Assembly: GCA_902547955.1 (NCBI GenBank)
Contig: CACCPY010000002.1
Span: 62,001-126,000 of the forward strand
DNA: 64,000 bases
Reading direction: 5' to 3'
Source: an uncultured Alphaproteobacteria bacterium
GTDB taxonomy: Bacteria > Pseudomonadota > Alphaproteobacteria > Methylaequorales > Methylaequoraceae
Below the pieces are notes generated by a model that saw only the letters and a list, made by a program, of their open reading frames with translations, was not told where the DNA came from and ran no database searches. Every line of letters starts with the position of its first letter. The first letter of the stretch is position 1. The translations under genes were made by a program, and so were the position numbers. Below, one piece after another: positions 33,297 through 42,965 of the stretch.

Positions 33297-34614
33297 AAAA
33301 AATAACCCTTTCAATAGTGATAAAAAAATATCAAAAAAATATTTACTTAAAAACGGCTCAATAATTGATGTAATTAAAAATAAAATTATAAAAGAAGATT
33401 TATACATTAAAAATAAAGTTGTTGAAAAGATTGGAAAAAACCTTTCAAAAATCGTTGATGAAGATACTGAGATAATTGATTGCAAAAATCTTTATATTTC
33501 ACCTGGATTAATTGATATGAGAGTTAATATTTCTGAACCTGGTCACGAACATAAGGAAACAATAAAAAGTGCATCTATGTCTGCGGCTAGCGGGGGTATT
33601 ACTTCCTTGGTATGTATGCCTAATACAATACCTCCAATAGATCAACCAGCAATAATCCATAGCATTCAGAGAAAGGCTCGAGAAGTTGCGTTAAGTAAAA
33701 TTTTTTGTACCGGTTGCATTACAAGAAACTTTAAGGGAGAAGAAATTTGTGAGTTGCATCTAATGAAGCAATCTGGTGCCATAGGTTTTACTGATGGAAT
33801 TAAGTCAATAGAAAATACAAGGGTAATGAGAAGAGCATTAAATTATGCAAAATCTTTTGACGGACTAATTATTCAACATGCAGAGGAGCACAATCTTAGT
33901 GCTAATGGCGTTGTTAACGAATCTGAGACAGCAACTAGAATGGGTTTAAAGGGAATCCCAAGCTATGCTGAACCTATGATAGTAGAAAGAGACTTATGGT
34001 TAGTAAAAGAAACAAATTGTAGGTATCATGTAAATCATATTTCAACAAAGGAAACAGTTGAAATAATAAGAAAAGCAAAAAAACTTGGTCTACCAGTTAC
34101 CTGTGATACTTCTCCGCCATACTTCACACTCAACGAATTAAGCCTTAAAGATTATAGAACATTTTCAAAATTAAATCCTCCACTTAGAAGTGAAGAAGAT
34201 AGGTTATCAATAATTGAAGGTATATGCGATGGAACTATTGATGCCATTTCATCTGATCACACACCGCAAGACCAAGATGCAAAGAGATTACCGTTTAATC
34301 AAGCAGAATTCGGTGGAGTTGGTTTAGAAACATTGTTATCACTTTCTTTAAATCTCGTAAAAAATAAATACGTTAGCGTTGAAAAATTATTGAGACTTCT
34401 TACTGTAAATCCAGCAAAAATTTTAAATCTAGATTATGGGATGATAAATGAACAATCAGAGGCAGATATATCAGTATTTGATTTATCTAAATCTTGGAAA
34501 ATTAATCCTGAATCATTTTTTGGAAAGTCAAAAAATTCACCTTTCGACGGACTACTTGTTGAAGGAAAAAACATAATGACATTTGTAAGGGGTAGACTTG
34601 TTTACAGATTATAA
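33289..34614 (+). CDS. pyrC: Dihydroorotase-like PyrC' (metal-ligand H-x-H missing)
   Basis: A 441-residue amidohydrolase-fold protein next to pyr[16 protein letters not shown] at about 73-87, [12 protein letters not shown], and late I-S-S-D-H-T-P-Q. In catalytic dihydroorotases the first motif is D-x-H-x-H-x-R-E-P-G; here both histidines are R and N, and the P-H-H of the third motif is P-P-Y. This pattern matches the pyrB-linked PyrC' group, which in Pseudomonas is an inactive structural partner of aspartate transcarbamoylase. Whether the alphaproteobacterial members are active is not decided by sequence. A functional dihydroorotase may lie elsewhere. Confidence 0.88.
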   Translation: MIKKNNPFNSDKKISKKYLLKNGSIIDVIKNKIIKEDLYIKNKVVEKIGKNLSKIVDEDTEIIDCKNLYISPGLIDMRVNISEPGHEHKETIKSASMSAASGGITSLVCMPNTIPPIDQPAIIHSIQRKAREVALSKIFCTGCITRNFKGEEICELHLMKQSGAIGFTDGIKSIENTRVMRRALNYAKSFDGLIIQHAEEHNLSANGVVNESETATRMGLKGIPSYAEPMIVERDLWLVKETNCRYHVNHISTKETVEIIRKAKKLGLPVTCDTSPPYFTLNELSLKDYRTFSKLNPPLRSEEDRLSIIEGICDGTIDAISSDHTPQDQDAKRLPFNQAEFGGVGLETLLSLSLNLVKNKYVSVEKLLRLLTVNPAKILNLDYGMINEQSEADISVFDLSKSWKINPESFFGKSKNSPFDGLLVEGKNIMTFVRGRLVYRL

Positions 34615-35194
34615 TTCTATTTTTATTTTAATAATTTGTTATTTTATTGGCTCAATCCCATTTGGACTTCTAATATCTAAAATTACAAAAAAAAATGATC
34701 CAAGACTTTTCGGATCAAAAAATATTGGTGCAACTAATATGTTAAGAATCGGTGGATGGAAAATTGGATTGATTACTCTAGTATTTGACATCACAAAAGG
34801 TTTTATTCCAATAAAATTGCTTTTAATTTTTAATCAACAAGAGATTATTGTTTTTGCAATTTTCGGAGTGATTTTTGGGCATCTATATCCTGTATGGCTA
34901 AAATTTAGGGGTGGAAAAGGAGTTGCAGCACTTATAGGAATTCTTCTAGGTTATGATCTGTTTTTATTTTTTTGTTTTTCAATAACGTGGATATTAGTCT
35001 CCATATTATTTAAATACTCATCTTTATCTGCTTTAGTAGCTTTACTTATGAATGTTATTTTAGTGATAGGTTTTTACGAACTGAAAATTGTATTCATCGT
35101 TATAACTTTTCTCATAATATATAAACACAAAGAAAATATTCGTAGACTATTCAAAGGTGAGGAATCAAAAATAAAATTGAAAAAAAAAAATTAA
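34598..35194 (+). CDS. plsY: Acyl-phosphate glycerol-3-phosphate acyltransferase PlsY
   Basis: A 198-residue membrane protein with the PlsY motifs C-Y-F-I-G-S-I-P-F-G, G-S-K-N-I-G-A-T-N-M-L-R and F-R-G-G-K-G-V-A, and five or so membrane helices. It makes lysophosphatidic acid from acyl phosphate and glycerol-3-phosphate. No ATG is available at the right place; a TTG at 34598 with AAGGGG about 6 bases upstream is the likely start, 17 bases inside pyrC. dprA, normally next in this gene order, is missing. Confidence 0.93.
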   Translation: MFTDYNSIFILIICYFIGSIPFGLLISKITKKNDPRLFGSKNIGATNMLRIGGWKIGLITLVFDITKGFIPIKLLLIFNQQEIIVFAIFGVIFGHLYPVWLKFRGGKGVAALIGILLGYDLFLFFCFSITWILVSILFKYSSLSALVALLMNVILVIGFYELKIVFIVITFLIIYKHKENIRRLFKGEESKIKLKKKN

Positions 35195-35234
35195 ATTTTG
35201 ACATTTGTTTTTTAAAAATATAGGTATTTTCATT

Positions 35235-37685
35235 ATGAAATTACTTGTTGTAGAGTCACCTGCAAAAGCCAACACTATTAAAGGTTATTTAGATAATAAT
35301 TTTGAAGTTGTGGCAAGTATTGGTCATTTTAGGGATTTGCCAAGAAGTGGCATTGGCATAGAAGAAGAGAACGATTTTTTTGTTAGCAAATGGGAAATTG
35401 ATAAAAAAAAAATTGATCCACTTTTAAAATCAATAAAAAAATCAAATGAAATTTTTTTAGCACTTGACCCTGACAGAGAGGGAGAACTAATAGCTTGGCA
35501 TTTAGTTGAGGTTTGTAAAGAAAAAAAAATTTTTGATGGTAAACAATTTAAACGAATAGAATTTTCTGCTGTAAGAAAAGAAGATATTTTAAATGCTATT
35601 AAAAACCCAAGAACAATAAATCAAAATTTGGTTAATGCTGCAATTACGAGAAGATTTTTAGATAGGTTTTTTGGTTACAAAATTTCTCCAATTACAAAAA
35701 GAAGAACAATTTTTGGTTCTTCTGCTGGAAGGGTTCAATCGCCAACCTTAAAGATCTTGTGCGAAAAGGAAAGAGAAATTGATATTTTCAAACCACAAGA
35801 GTATTGGGATTTTGATATTGTTCTAGAAGATATAAAAAAAAATAAAATTAAATGTTCAATTGTTACAAATGAAGAAAAAAGGTTTGAAAAACTTTCCATA
35901 AACAATAAAAAAATTGCCGAGGATTTAAAAAACAAAATTTCTAACCAGAACTTTTTTGTGGAAAATATTAATAAAAGAGAAAAAAAAAGGAATCCTTATT
36001 CCCCATTTTCAAATTCACTACTTCTCCAAGACGCGTCCTCAAAACTAGGATTTAGCCCTAAACAAACCAATTCAATTGCACAAGAATTAAAAGATGGTAT
36101 TGGATCAATGGGTGCGCTAATTACCTATCATAGAACGGACTCGAATAAAATGAAAAGTAGTGAAATAAGAAAACTAAGAGAATTTATAAATAAAAATTTT
36201 GGAGAGAAATTTATTTCAAAAAAAGAAGTTGTATACAAAGAAAAATCTAAGTTTGTTCAACAAGGTCATGAAGCCGTAACACCGACTAATTTTGAAAAAA
36301 GACCAGATCAAATAAAAAAATATTTAAGTGACAATCAATATAAACTTTACGATTTGATATGGAAAAGAACAATAGCATCTCAAATGGAACCTAGTATAAA
36401 CTTAGAAACTACATATTATATAAAAGGTGATGAAGTATTATTAAAGGCCAATGGATCTATCGAAAAGTTCAAAGGCTTTAAATCTGTTTACAACTATCAA
36501 GATAGGAATGATGATCAACAAACACTCCCAGAATTGAATTTAAAAGATAAATTAGATCAATCAAAGATTGAAATTAAGCAAAATTTTACAAAACCACCAA
36601 ATAGATATTCAGAGGCTGGACTGATTAAAAAATTAGAAGAACTCGGTATAGGAAGACCATCGACCTATGTTTCAATATTCACAAAACTGGAAGACAGAAA
36701 ATATGTTCTAATTAAAAATAAAGCATTAATACCAACATCAAGTGGAAAAATATTATCAAAATTTCTTGATGGATTTTTTAACCAATTTGTAGATTATACA
36801 TTTACAGCAGGGCTTGAAGAACAATTAGATAAAATTACTGAATCTAAATTACAGTGGAAAGATATTTTAAAAGATTTCCTGAATATTCTTAATAAAACTC
36901 TTAAAGAAGTTGAAGATAAGAGCATCACAGAAGTAATTAACAAAGTTAACGAATATTCTCCAGAAATTCTAAAAGAAAAAAAATGTCCAAAATGTTCAGA
37001 TGGAGAACTTACAATTAAATTTGCATTCAGTGGGCCTTTTATTGGGTGTACAAACTATCAAAAAGACGGTAATGGATGCAAATACAGTCATGCAATTGGG
37101 GACGATGAAGATAATAAAGAATTATCAGGAGAGGGTAAAAATATTGGTGTTCATCCAGTCACAAATAAAAATATTTTTTTAAAGATAGGAAGATACGGAA
37201 GGTATTTAGAAACTGAAACAGTTGAAGGTAAAACTAAACGCTCAAGTATTCCAAAAAATGTTTCAAATGATGAACTGAATCTGGAAAAATCAATTGATTT
37301 TTTAACTCTTCCCAGAACTGTAGGCACGCACCCAGAAACTAAAAAGGAAATTATTGCATCGATAGGTCCATATGGTCCATATTTGAAACATGATAATAAA
37401 TTTATTTCTTTAAAGGAAGATGATGTTACTGAGGTTGGTATAAATAGAGCTGTTGAGCTTATTGATAAAAAGATTTCGGAGACAAAAGAAGATCTTATAG
37501 GCGTTCATCCGGAAACAAAAAATAAAATAATAAAGAAAAAAGGTATTAAGGGTCGATCGGATTATATATCGCACAATAAAAAAAATTATCCTTTACCCAA
37601 AGAATTTGAAGGTAAAACTATATCAGTTGAGGATGCAATAAAAATCATAAATGAAAAAAAAAGTACTAAAAAAAAGAGAAATTAA
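35235..37685 (+). CDS. topA: DNA topoisomerase I (TopA)
   Basis: About 816 residues. The TOPRIM domain opens M-K-L-L-V-V-E-S-P-A-K-A-N-T-I and contains L-A-L-D-P-D-R-E-G-E; the catalytic tyrosine is in L-I-T-Y-H-R-T-D-S. A single four-cysteine zinc ribbon (K-C-P-K-C ... G-C-T-N ... G-C-K-Y) lies near residue 590, followed by repeated topoisomerase C-terminal modules (I-G-x-Y-G-P-Y-L pattern) and a lysine-rich tail. It relaxes negative supercoils. I start at the ATG at 35235, ten codons after the first possible ATG, because it matches the family opening. It overlaps rnr by 35 bases. Confidence 0.96.
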   Translation: MKLLVVESPAKANTIKGYLDNNFEVVASIGHFRDLPRSGIGIEEENDFFVSKWEIDKKKIDPLLKSIKKSNEIFLALDPDREGELIAWHLVEVCKEKKIFDGKQFKRIEFSAVRKEDILNAIKNPRTINQNLVNAAITRRFLDRFFGYKISPITKRRTIFGSSAGRVQSPTLKILCEKEREIDIFKPQEYWDFDIVLEDIKKNKIKCSIVTNEEKRFEKLSINNKKIAEDLKNKISNQNFFVENINKREKKRNPYSPFSNSLLLQDASSKLGFSPKQTNSIAQELKDGIGSMGALITYHRTDSNKMKSSEIRKLREFINKNFGEKFISKKEVVYKEKSKFVQQGHEAVTPTNFEKRPDQIKKYLSDNQYKLYDLIWKRTIASQMEPSINLETTYYIKGDEVLLKANGSIEKFKGFKSVYNYQDRNDDQQTLPELNLKDKLDQSKIEIKQNFTKPPNRYSEAGLIKKLEELGIGRPSTYVSIFTKLEDRKYVLIKNKALIPTSSGKILSKFLDGFFNQFVDYTFTAGLEEQLDKITESKLQWKDILKDFLNILNKTLKEVEDKSITEVINKVNEYSPEILKEKKCPKCSDGELTIKFAFSGPFIGCTNYQKDGNGCKYSHAIGDDEDNKELSGEGKNIGVHPVTNKNIFLKIGRYGRYLETETVEGKTKRSSIPKNVSNDELNLEKSIDFLTLPRTVGTHPETKKEIIASIGPYGPYLKHDNKFISLKEDDVTEVGINRAVELIDKKISETKEDLIGVHPETKNKIIKKKGIKGRSDYISHNKKNYPLPKEFEGKTISVEDAIKIINEKKSTKKKRN

Positions 37686-39123
37686 TTTAATTAATATTAT
37701 TGAAGAAGAAATAAGGCAAAATTCAATAAGACAGGGGTTTTCAAAGAATCTTATTAAGTATACCAAAAAAATAATTAAAAAAAAAACTGACGAACATAAG
37801 GATTTCACAGATATACCTTTTGTGACCATAGATGGTGAAGATAGTAAAGATTTTGATGATGCCGTGTGGGCAAATTATGAAAAAGAAAAAACAAAAATAA
37901 TGGTAGCAATATCAGATGTAAGTCATTTTGTGTCAGAAAACGATCCTTTAGATCTGGAGGCAAAAAAAAGAGGGAACTCTTTCTATTTTCCTGACAGAGT
38001 TATACCTATGTTTCCATCTGAGATCTCGAATGATATTTGCTCATTGGTTCCAAAAAAAAAAAGAAAGTGTATTGTAATAGAGGTTAATTTTCTAAAAAAC
38101 AATTTTAAAGATTTTAAAATTCACAGAGCGATTATTAGATCAGTCGCTAGACTGACTTATAAAGAAGTAGAGGAAATTTACACGACAAAAAGTGTCAGAA
38201 ATAAAAATTTTAATTTGATCTCAAATTTATATGAGACATATTTTATGTTAAAAAAAAAGTCCGAGGAGAGAGGAAAAATCATGTTTTCTTCTGAGGAGTA
38301 TAAAATTATTTTAACTTCAAATGAAGATTTTGAATTAAAAAAAAAAGTTAGTTATCAATCTTATAAATTGATAGAGGAGTTTATGGTACTTGCAAACTCT
38401 GTAATTGGTAATTTTCTAAAAGAAAACAAAATTACATCATTATTTAGAAATCATGAAAAGCCATCAAAGGAAAAGATATTTAACTTGAAGAAAATAATTA
38501 ACGAAAATAATATTGATTTTTCAAGTAATTTTCAAAATCAAAAAGATTTTAATGATCTTTTAAAAAAAGTAAAAAAAAATAAAAATCTTTTTTTTTTTAA
38601 TGAAATATTACTTAAATCACAATCTAAAGCATATTATAACGAAAAAAATAAAGGTCATTTTGGTTTGTCCATAAATGATTATGTTCACTTTACCTCACCA
38701 ATAAGAAGATACTCAGATCTTATTGTTCATCGAAATTTAATAAGTGCTTATTTTAGTAATCAAAAAAAAAAAAATTTGATGATCTCAGACCACCTCAACC
38801 TTCAAGAAAAAAAGGCTGATTATATGGAAAGGAGAATAATGGAAAGAGCATGCAGTGTATATTTAAGAAAAAAAACTAGATATGAGTTTTATGGTTTTAT
38901 TGATGCTGTGGAAAGTTTTGGAATTTTTATAAAAGCGATTGATTATCCATTTTCTGGTTTGGCTAGATTGAAACGTTTTAATTTTAAATCAGATAAAAAG
39001 TCTAAAGATAATGTTTTCAAAGTTGGTCAAATGGTAAAATTTAAAATTAAAAGAAATAATATTTATAATGGTAAAATACTCCTTGAAAAGATAAGACTTG
39101 TTGAAAAAAATGAAACATTCTAA
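37651..39123 (+). CDS. rnr: Short RNase R/RNase II family exoribonuclease
   Basis: A 490-residue RNB-domain exonuclease: F-V-T-I-D-G-E-D-S-K-D-F-D-D-A-V (about 57-72) holds the metal-binding aspartates, with R-x-S-x-x-F-P-D-R-V-I-P-M and H-F-T-S-P-I-R-R-Y-S-D-L near 350, and a short C-terminal S1-like segment (V-G-Q-M-V-K-F-K-I). E. coli RNase R is 813 residues; this protein lacks the N-terminal helix-turn-helix and cold-shock domains and starts almost directly at the RNB core. Position after topA matches alphaproteobacterial rnr. The 35-base overlap with topA means the loss is not simply a missed start nearby. Confidence 0.9.
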   Translation: MKKKVLKKREINLINIIEEEIRQNSIRQGFSKNLIKYTKKIIKKKTDEHKDFTDIPFVTIDGEDSKDFDDAVWANYEKEKTKIMVAISDVSHFVSENDPLDLEAKKRGNSFYFPDRVIPMFPSEISNDICSLVPKKKRKCIVIEVNFLKNNFKDFKIHRAIIRSVARLTYKEVEEIYTTKSVRNKNFNLISNLYETYFMLKKKSEERGKIMFSSEEYKIILTSNEDFELKKKVSYQSYKLIEEFMVLANSVIGNFLKENKITSLFRNHEKPSKEKIFNLKKIINENNIDFSSNFQNQKDFNDLLKKVKKNKNLFFFNEILLKSQSKAYYNEKNKGHFGLSINDYVHFTSPIRRYSDLIVHRNLISAYFSNQKKKNLMISDHLNLQEKKADYMERRIMERACSVYLRKKTRYEFYGFIDAVESFGIFIKAIDYPFSGLARLKRFNFKSDKKSKDNVFKVGQMVKFKIKRNNIYNGKILLEKIRLVEKNETF

Positions 39124-39463
39124 ATTCAATCAATTAAAAAGAGGTTTTTCAAAAAAATGTCCAAGGTGTGGAAAATCACCAATTTTTCTAAGTTACATTA
39201 AAACTTTAAATAATTGTGGTTCATGTGGTTTAAAGTTCTCCGATTACAAATCGGATGATGGTCCAGCATATTGTACAATTTTTCTTGTTGGACACTTATT
39301 AATTCCACTAATTCTAATTGTTGAAAAAAATTTTAGTCCCTCAATTTTTTTTCAAATGATATTTTGGCCTATTTTAACAGTAGTTACTTCTCTCTGGCTT
39401 CTACCTAAAGTCAAAGGTGCTTTTATTGCAGTACAAATTTTTTTAAATGATAAAAAAAGTTAG
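39110..39463 (+). CDS. DUF983 family membrane protein
   Basis: A 117-residue protein with K-C-P-R-C-G-K-S-P-I-F and N-N-C-G-S-C-G-L-K-F, two zinc-ribbon-like cysteine pairs, then D-D-G-P-A-Y and two membrane helices, the DUF983 pattern. Members have been linked to cytochrome oxidase assembly neighbourhoods, but the function is unproven. I use the ATG at 39110, inside the end of rnr; a TTG at 39098 is possible. Ends 3 bases before the rpmG promoter. Confidence 0.85.
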   Translation: MKHSKFNQLKRGFSKKCPRCGKSPIFLSYIKTLNNCGSCGLKFSDYKSDDGPAYCTIFLVGHLLIPLILIVEKNFSPSIFFQMIFWPILTVVTSLWLLPKVKGAFIAVQIFLNDKKS

Positions 39464-39465
39464 AC

Positions 39466-39493
39466 TTGACAGTCTTTTGATATTTATTATAAC
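39466..39493 (+). promoter_or_regulatory. Predicted housekeeping promoter of rpmG
   Basis: A perfect -35 box TTGACA (39466-39471) and a -10 box TATAAC (39488-39493) are 16 bases apart. The start would fall at about 39500, exactly the A of the rpmG ATG, and there is no ribosome binding site, suggesting a leaderless message. Confidence 0.6.
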
Positions 39494-39499
39494 AAAACA

Positions 39500-39667
39500 A
39501 TGGCAAAATCTAACACAATTCAAGTTAAACTTGTTAGTTCGGCTAACACGGGTTTTTTTTACGTAAAAAATAGAAATCCTAAATCCAAGTCCGAAAAACT
39601 CGAGCTAAAAAAATATGACCCAAAGGTAAGAAAGCACGTAGTTTTTAAAGAGCAAAAAATTAAGTAA
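39500..39667 (+). CDS. rpmG: Ribosomal protein L33 (55 aa)
   Basis: A short gene: the 55-residue product begins [21 protein letters not shown] and continues [19 protein letters not shown], standard for L33. It lacks the cysteine pairs of the zinc-binding version, so it is the C-minus form. It is read from its own promoter, ends 8 bases inside the convergent aspS gene, and probably has a leaderless transcript. Confidence 0.95.
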   Translation: MAKSNTIQVKLVSSANTGFFYVKNRNPKSKSEKLELKKYDPKVRKHVVFKEQKIK

Positions 39668-41444
39668 GCTTTTTCTTTTTTTCAGGTTTTAAATCTATCC
39701 CCAATTCGTCAAGAGAATTACTAGAAACAAAATTTGGGGATCTCATCATTAAATCCTCTGCTTGTTGATTCATTGGGAAAGCAACTACTTCTCTTAGATT
39801 TTCCTCTTCCGCTATTAACATTAAGATTCTATCTATGCCAGGTGCGGAGCCACCATGCGGTGGTGCTCCAAACTTAAAGGCTTCGGATAAAGAACCAAAC
39901 CGATCCCTTAAATCATCTTTTGAATAACCTGCAATCTCGAATGCTTTAATCATTATATCTAACTTATGGTTTCTTATAGCACCCGACGACAACTCTACAC
40001 CATTACAGACTATATCAAATTGCCATGCTAAAATCTCTAGTGGATCTTTGTTAACCAAAGAGTCCATACCTCCTTGAGGCATTGAGAAAGGATTGTGACT
40101 AAAATCTATTTTTTTAGTTTGTGGATCTAATTCAAACATTGGAAAATCTACAATCCAGCAAAATTTAAATATATTTTTTTCTAAAAGACCTAATTCATTA
40201 CAAAGTTTTGTTCTTGCAATTGATGCAAATTTAGAAGCATTATTTTCTTCATCACAAATGAAGAAAATTGAATCTCCATTTTCTAAGTCTAACAAATCCT
40301 TTAGGGTTCTCAAATTTTCTTCTTTCAAATTATTTGCAATCGGTCCCTTGAACTCATTATTTTCAAAAATTATGTAGCCCAAACCCTTCTGACCTTCATT
40401 TCTAGCCCAGTTATTTAACTTGTCAAACCAGCCTCTAGGCTTGGAACTTGAACCAGGAGTTTTAATTGCTTTTACAACAAATCCCTTTTCAATATTTTCC
40501 TCAAAAATTTTAAAACCTGATTTTATAAAACTTTTTGTCGCATCATTTATAATTAAAGGGTTCCTTAAATCAGGCTTATCTGTACCATATAAACTAATTG
40601 AATCTTTGTATTTTATAATCTTGAAAGGTGGCTTTGATACTGAACATTTTGAATTTTCTGAGAAAATTTCAAATAAAACAGGTTCAATTGTTTGAAAAAT
40701 ATCATTTTGTTCAACAAAAGCCATCTCAAAGTCTAACTGATAAAACTCTCCAGGTGATCTATCAGCTCTAGCATCTTCATCACGAAAACAAGGAGCTATT
40801 TGAAAATACTTATCAAAGTTAGCAATCATCAATAATTGTTTGAAAATTTGAGGTGCTTGAGGTAAGGCATAAAATTTTCCTTTGTGAAGCCTGCTAGGAA
40901 CTAAAAAATCTCTTGCCCCTTCAGGAGAAGATGCTGTTAATATAGGAGTTTGAATTTCAAGAAAACCTCTATTGATCATTTTTTGCCTTATACTGTTAAT
41001 TATCTTGGACCTAAGAATTATATTTTTATGATTTTTTTCTCTTCTTAAATCAAGATATCTGTATTTAAGTCTCAAATCCTCAGGAGAATCGTCGTCAACA
41101 GCAACCTGAAATGGTATTTGCTCAGATTCACTTAATATTTCGATATTCCTAGACAAAACCTCAATCTCACCAGTTGGCAAACTTTTATTAATAGTATCAT
41201 CTGATCTTCTTATGACCTTACCCGAGATTTTAATTACGCTTTCGAGTTTAAGGCTTTCTAAAATTTTAAATTTTGAATTATCAGAGTTTACAACACATTG
41301 AGTTATTCCATATTCATCTCTTAAGTCGATAAACAAGAGACCACCGTGGTCTCTTTTCTTATTCACCCAACCAGAAATATATACATCTTTATTAATATGG
41401 TTTAGGTTTAATTCACCACAATTATGAGACCTGTATAAATTCAT
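39660..41444 (-). CDS. aspS: Aspartyl-tRNA synthetase (AspS)
   Basis: A 594-residue class II synthetase of bacterial type: N-terminal OB fold (H-N-C-G-E-L-N ... [18 protein letters not shown]), catalytic motifs [25 protein letters not shown] and G-G-x-x-P-G-I-D-R, and the GAD insertion domain. With GatCAB encoded nearby it may be non-discriminating, but sequence alone does not show it. The 3' end overlaps rpmG by 8 bases. Confidence 0.97.
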   Translation of the reverse strand: MNLYRSHNCGELNLNHINKDVYISGWVNKKRDHGGLLFIDLRDEYGITQCVVNSDNSKFKILESLKLESVIKISGKVIRRSDDTINKSLPTGEIEVLSRNIEILSESEQIPFQVAVDDDSPEDLRLKYRYLDLRREKNHKNIILRSKIINSIRQKMINRGFLEIQTPILTASSPEGARDFLVPSRLHKGKFYALPQAPQIFKQLLMIANFDKYFQIAPCFRDEDARADRSPGEFYQLDFEMAFVEQNDIFQTIEPVLFEIFSENSKCSVSKPPFKIIKYKDSISLYGTDKPDLRNPLIINDATKSFIKSGFKIFEENIEKGFVVKAIKTPGSSSKPRGWFDKLNNWARNEGQKGLGYIIFENNEFKGPIANNLKEENLRTLKDLLDLENGDSIFFICDEENNASKFASIARTKLCNELGLLEKNIFKFCWIVDFPMFELDPQTKKIDFSHNPFSMPQGGMDSLVNKDPLEILAWQFDIVCNGVELSSGAIRNHKLDIMIKAFEIAGYSKDDLRDRFGSLSEAFKFGAPPHGGSAPGIDRILMLIAEEENLREVVAFPMNQQAEDLMMRSPNFVSSNSLDELGIDLKPEKKKKLT

Positions 41445-41483
41445 GACGTTGATGTTAAATTATTTTAATGATACTTATTAAAA

Positions 41484-42311
41484 GTGTTAATTTATAATTA
41501 TGATCAATTAAAACAATTCTTTTTAAAAAGTCAAAAGGATAAAATAATAGGAATAGATACAGAATTTTATAGAGTTAGCACTTATTATCCAAAATTATGC
41601 TTGATACAAATATCTAATAAAAATAGTACAATCATCATAGACCCACTATGTAAAAAAATCGACTTTTCGTTGATAAAAAAAATATTTTTTAATAGAAACA
41701 TCATTAAAGTTTTTCACGCCGCTCATCAAGATATTGAAATTTTATTTAATTTATTTGGAAAAATTCCAGAAAATATAGTTGATATTCAGCTTTGTCTTTC
41801 TGAAATTGGATTTTCTGAATCTCTTGGCTATGCTGATGCTTGCAAAAATTTATTGGATATTAAAATAGATAAAAAAAATCAATTTATTGATTGGAGAAAG
41901 CGACCATTAGAGAAAGAAAAAATTTTGTATGCAATTAATGACGTAAAATATTTGCCCAAATTATTCTTAAAAATTTCAGAAAAAATTAACATCGCTGAAA
42001 ATATAAATATAATAAGGAGTCATAAAAAACTTCTTAATGAAGAAACGTACAAAAAAAAACCAAAAAATGCTTGGAAAAAATTAAAAATCGTTGAAATAAA
42101 AAATTATGAAATTAAAAAATTAAAAAAAGTTTGTTTTATTAGAGAAGAATTAGCAAAAGAAAAAGACATACCTGTAAAAAAAATAATGACTGACCAAAAT
42201 GTTAAATTGCTTTGTAAAAAAAAAGTAAATAAAAAAGAGAAAAAATTAATTTTAGAAAGCATTGAATTTACTTATTTTAAAAAAGAATTAACAAAAATTT
42301 TAGTCAATTAA
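41484..42311 (+). CDS. rnd: Ribonuclease D (short form)
   Basis: A 275-residue DEDD exonuclease: I-G-I-D-T-E-F near residue 22-28, F-H-A-A-H-Q-D-I-E-I-L near 78, D-I-Q-L-C and Y-A-I-N-D-V-K-Y-L. It trims tRNA 3' ends. It is about 100 residues shorter than E. coli RNase D, with the C-terminal HRDC repeat reduced to one. The start appears to be GTG at 41484; no in-frame ATG precedes it. The end overlaps hdaA by 12 bases. Confidence 0.88.
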   Translation: MLIYNYDQLKQFFLKSQKDKIIGIDTEFYRVSTYYPKLCLIQISNKNSTIIIDPLCKKIDFSLIKKIFFNRNIIKVFHAAHQDIEILFNLFGKIPENIVDIQLCLSEIGFSESLGYADACKNLLDIKIDKKNQFIDWRKRPLEKEKILYAINDVKYLPKLFLKISEKINIAENINIIRSHKKLLNEETYKKKPKNAWKKLKIVEIKNYEIKKLKKVCFIREELAKEKDIPVKKIMTDQNVKLLCKKKVNKKEKKLILESIEFTYFKKELTKILVN

Positions 42312-42965
42312 TTTTTTGAGGAATTTATAATTTATTTTGGCGTGTGATTCTAATGATTGCCTATCAATTTTTTTTGCTATTTCTAACGCTTTTTCGTAGG
42401 AACGTTCAATACGTAATATTATGTAATCTAGGTTTTTTTTGTTAATTGAAATTGATCTTTCATTCAAGTATTTTTCAATTATTCTAGACAAAAGTTCGTT
42501 ATCTGGTTGAAAAACCTCTATTACCAAAGAACTTGATAATCGGGACAACAAGTCGGCAATTTGAGTACTCAGAAATTTAGGAGGAATTTTTGATGTTATT
42601 AATATAAATGAATTTTTAACAGAAAGTATAATATTTATAAGATTGAGTATTTTTTCGTCGTATCCTTTTTTAATAAAATATTCAATATCATCAATAATCC
42701 AATTTTGGTTTTTTATATCTTCAATGTCTATATTATTTTTTTTAAATCCATTTAATTTGATATCATCCAAAAAAATTGCTTTGGATTTTTTTTTCCAAAG
42801 ACTACTAATTAATGTTTTTCCGCATTTATCTGGACCATAAATGTAAATTAACTGAGAGTTCCAATTTGGCCACTTTTGGACCATATTAAAAGCAATTTCA
42901 TTTTTTGGTGAAATAAAAAAATCTCTATTTTGTGAAAATTTAAAATTAAGAATATTCTGCTTCAT
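42300..42965 (-). CDS. hdaA: DnaA-related regulatory protein HdaA
   Basis: A 221-residue AAA+ protein without DNA-binding domain, with a modified P-loop G-P-D-K-C-G-K-T (44-51), W-I-I-D-D-I-E as Walker B and a helical lid (D-L-L-S-R-L-S-S). HdaA/Hda promotes hydrolysis of DnaA-ATP after initiation. The position next to the DUF2066 gene and divergent purM is the alphaproteobacterial arrangement. It follows the DUF2066 gene with one shared base (ATGs/stop overlap at 42965). Confidence 0.82.
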   Translation of the reverse strand: MKQNILNFKFSQNRDFFISPKNEIAFNMVQKWPNWNSQLIYIYGPDKCGKTLISSLWKKKSKAIFLDDIKLNGFKKNNIDIEDIKNQNWIIDDIEYFIKKGYDEKILNLINIILSVKNSFILITSKIPPKFLSTQIADLLSRLSSSLVIEVFQPDNELLSRIIEKYLNERSISINKKNLDYIILRIERSYEKALEIAKKIDRQSLESHAKINYKFLKKLID

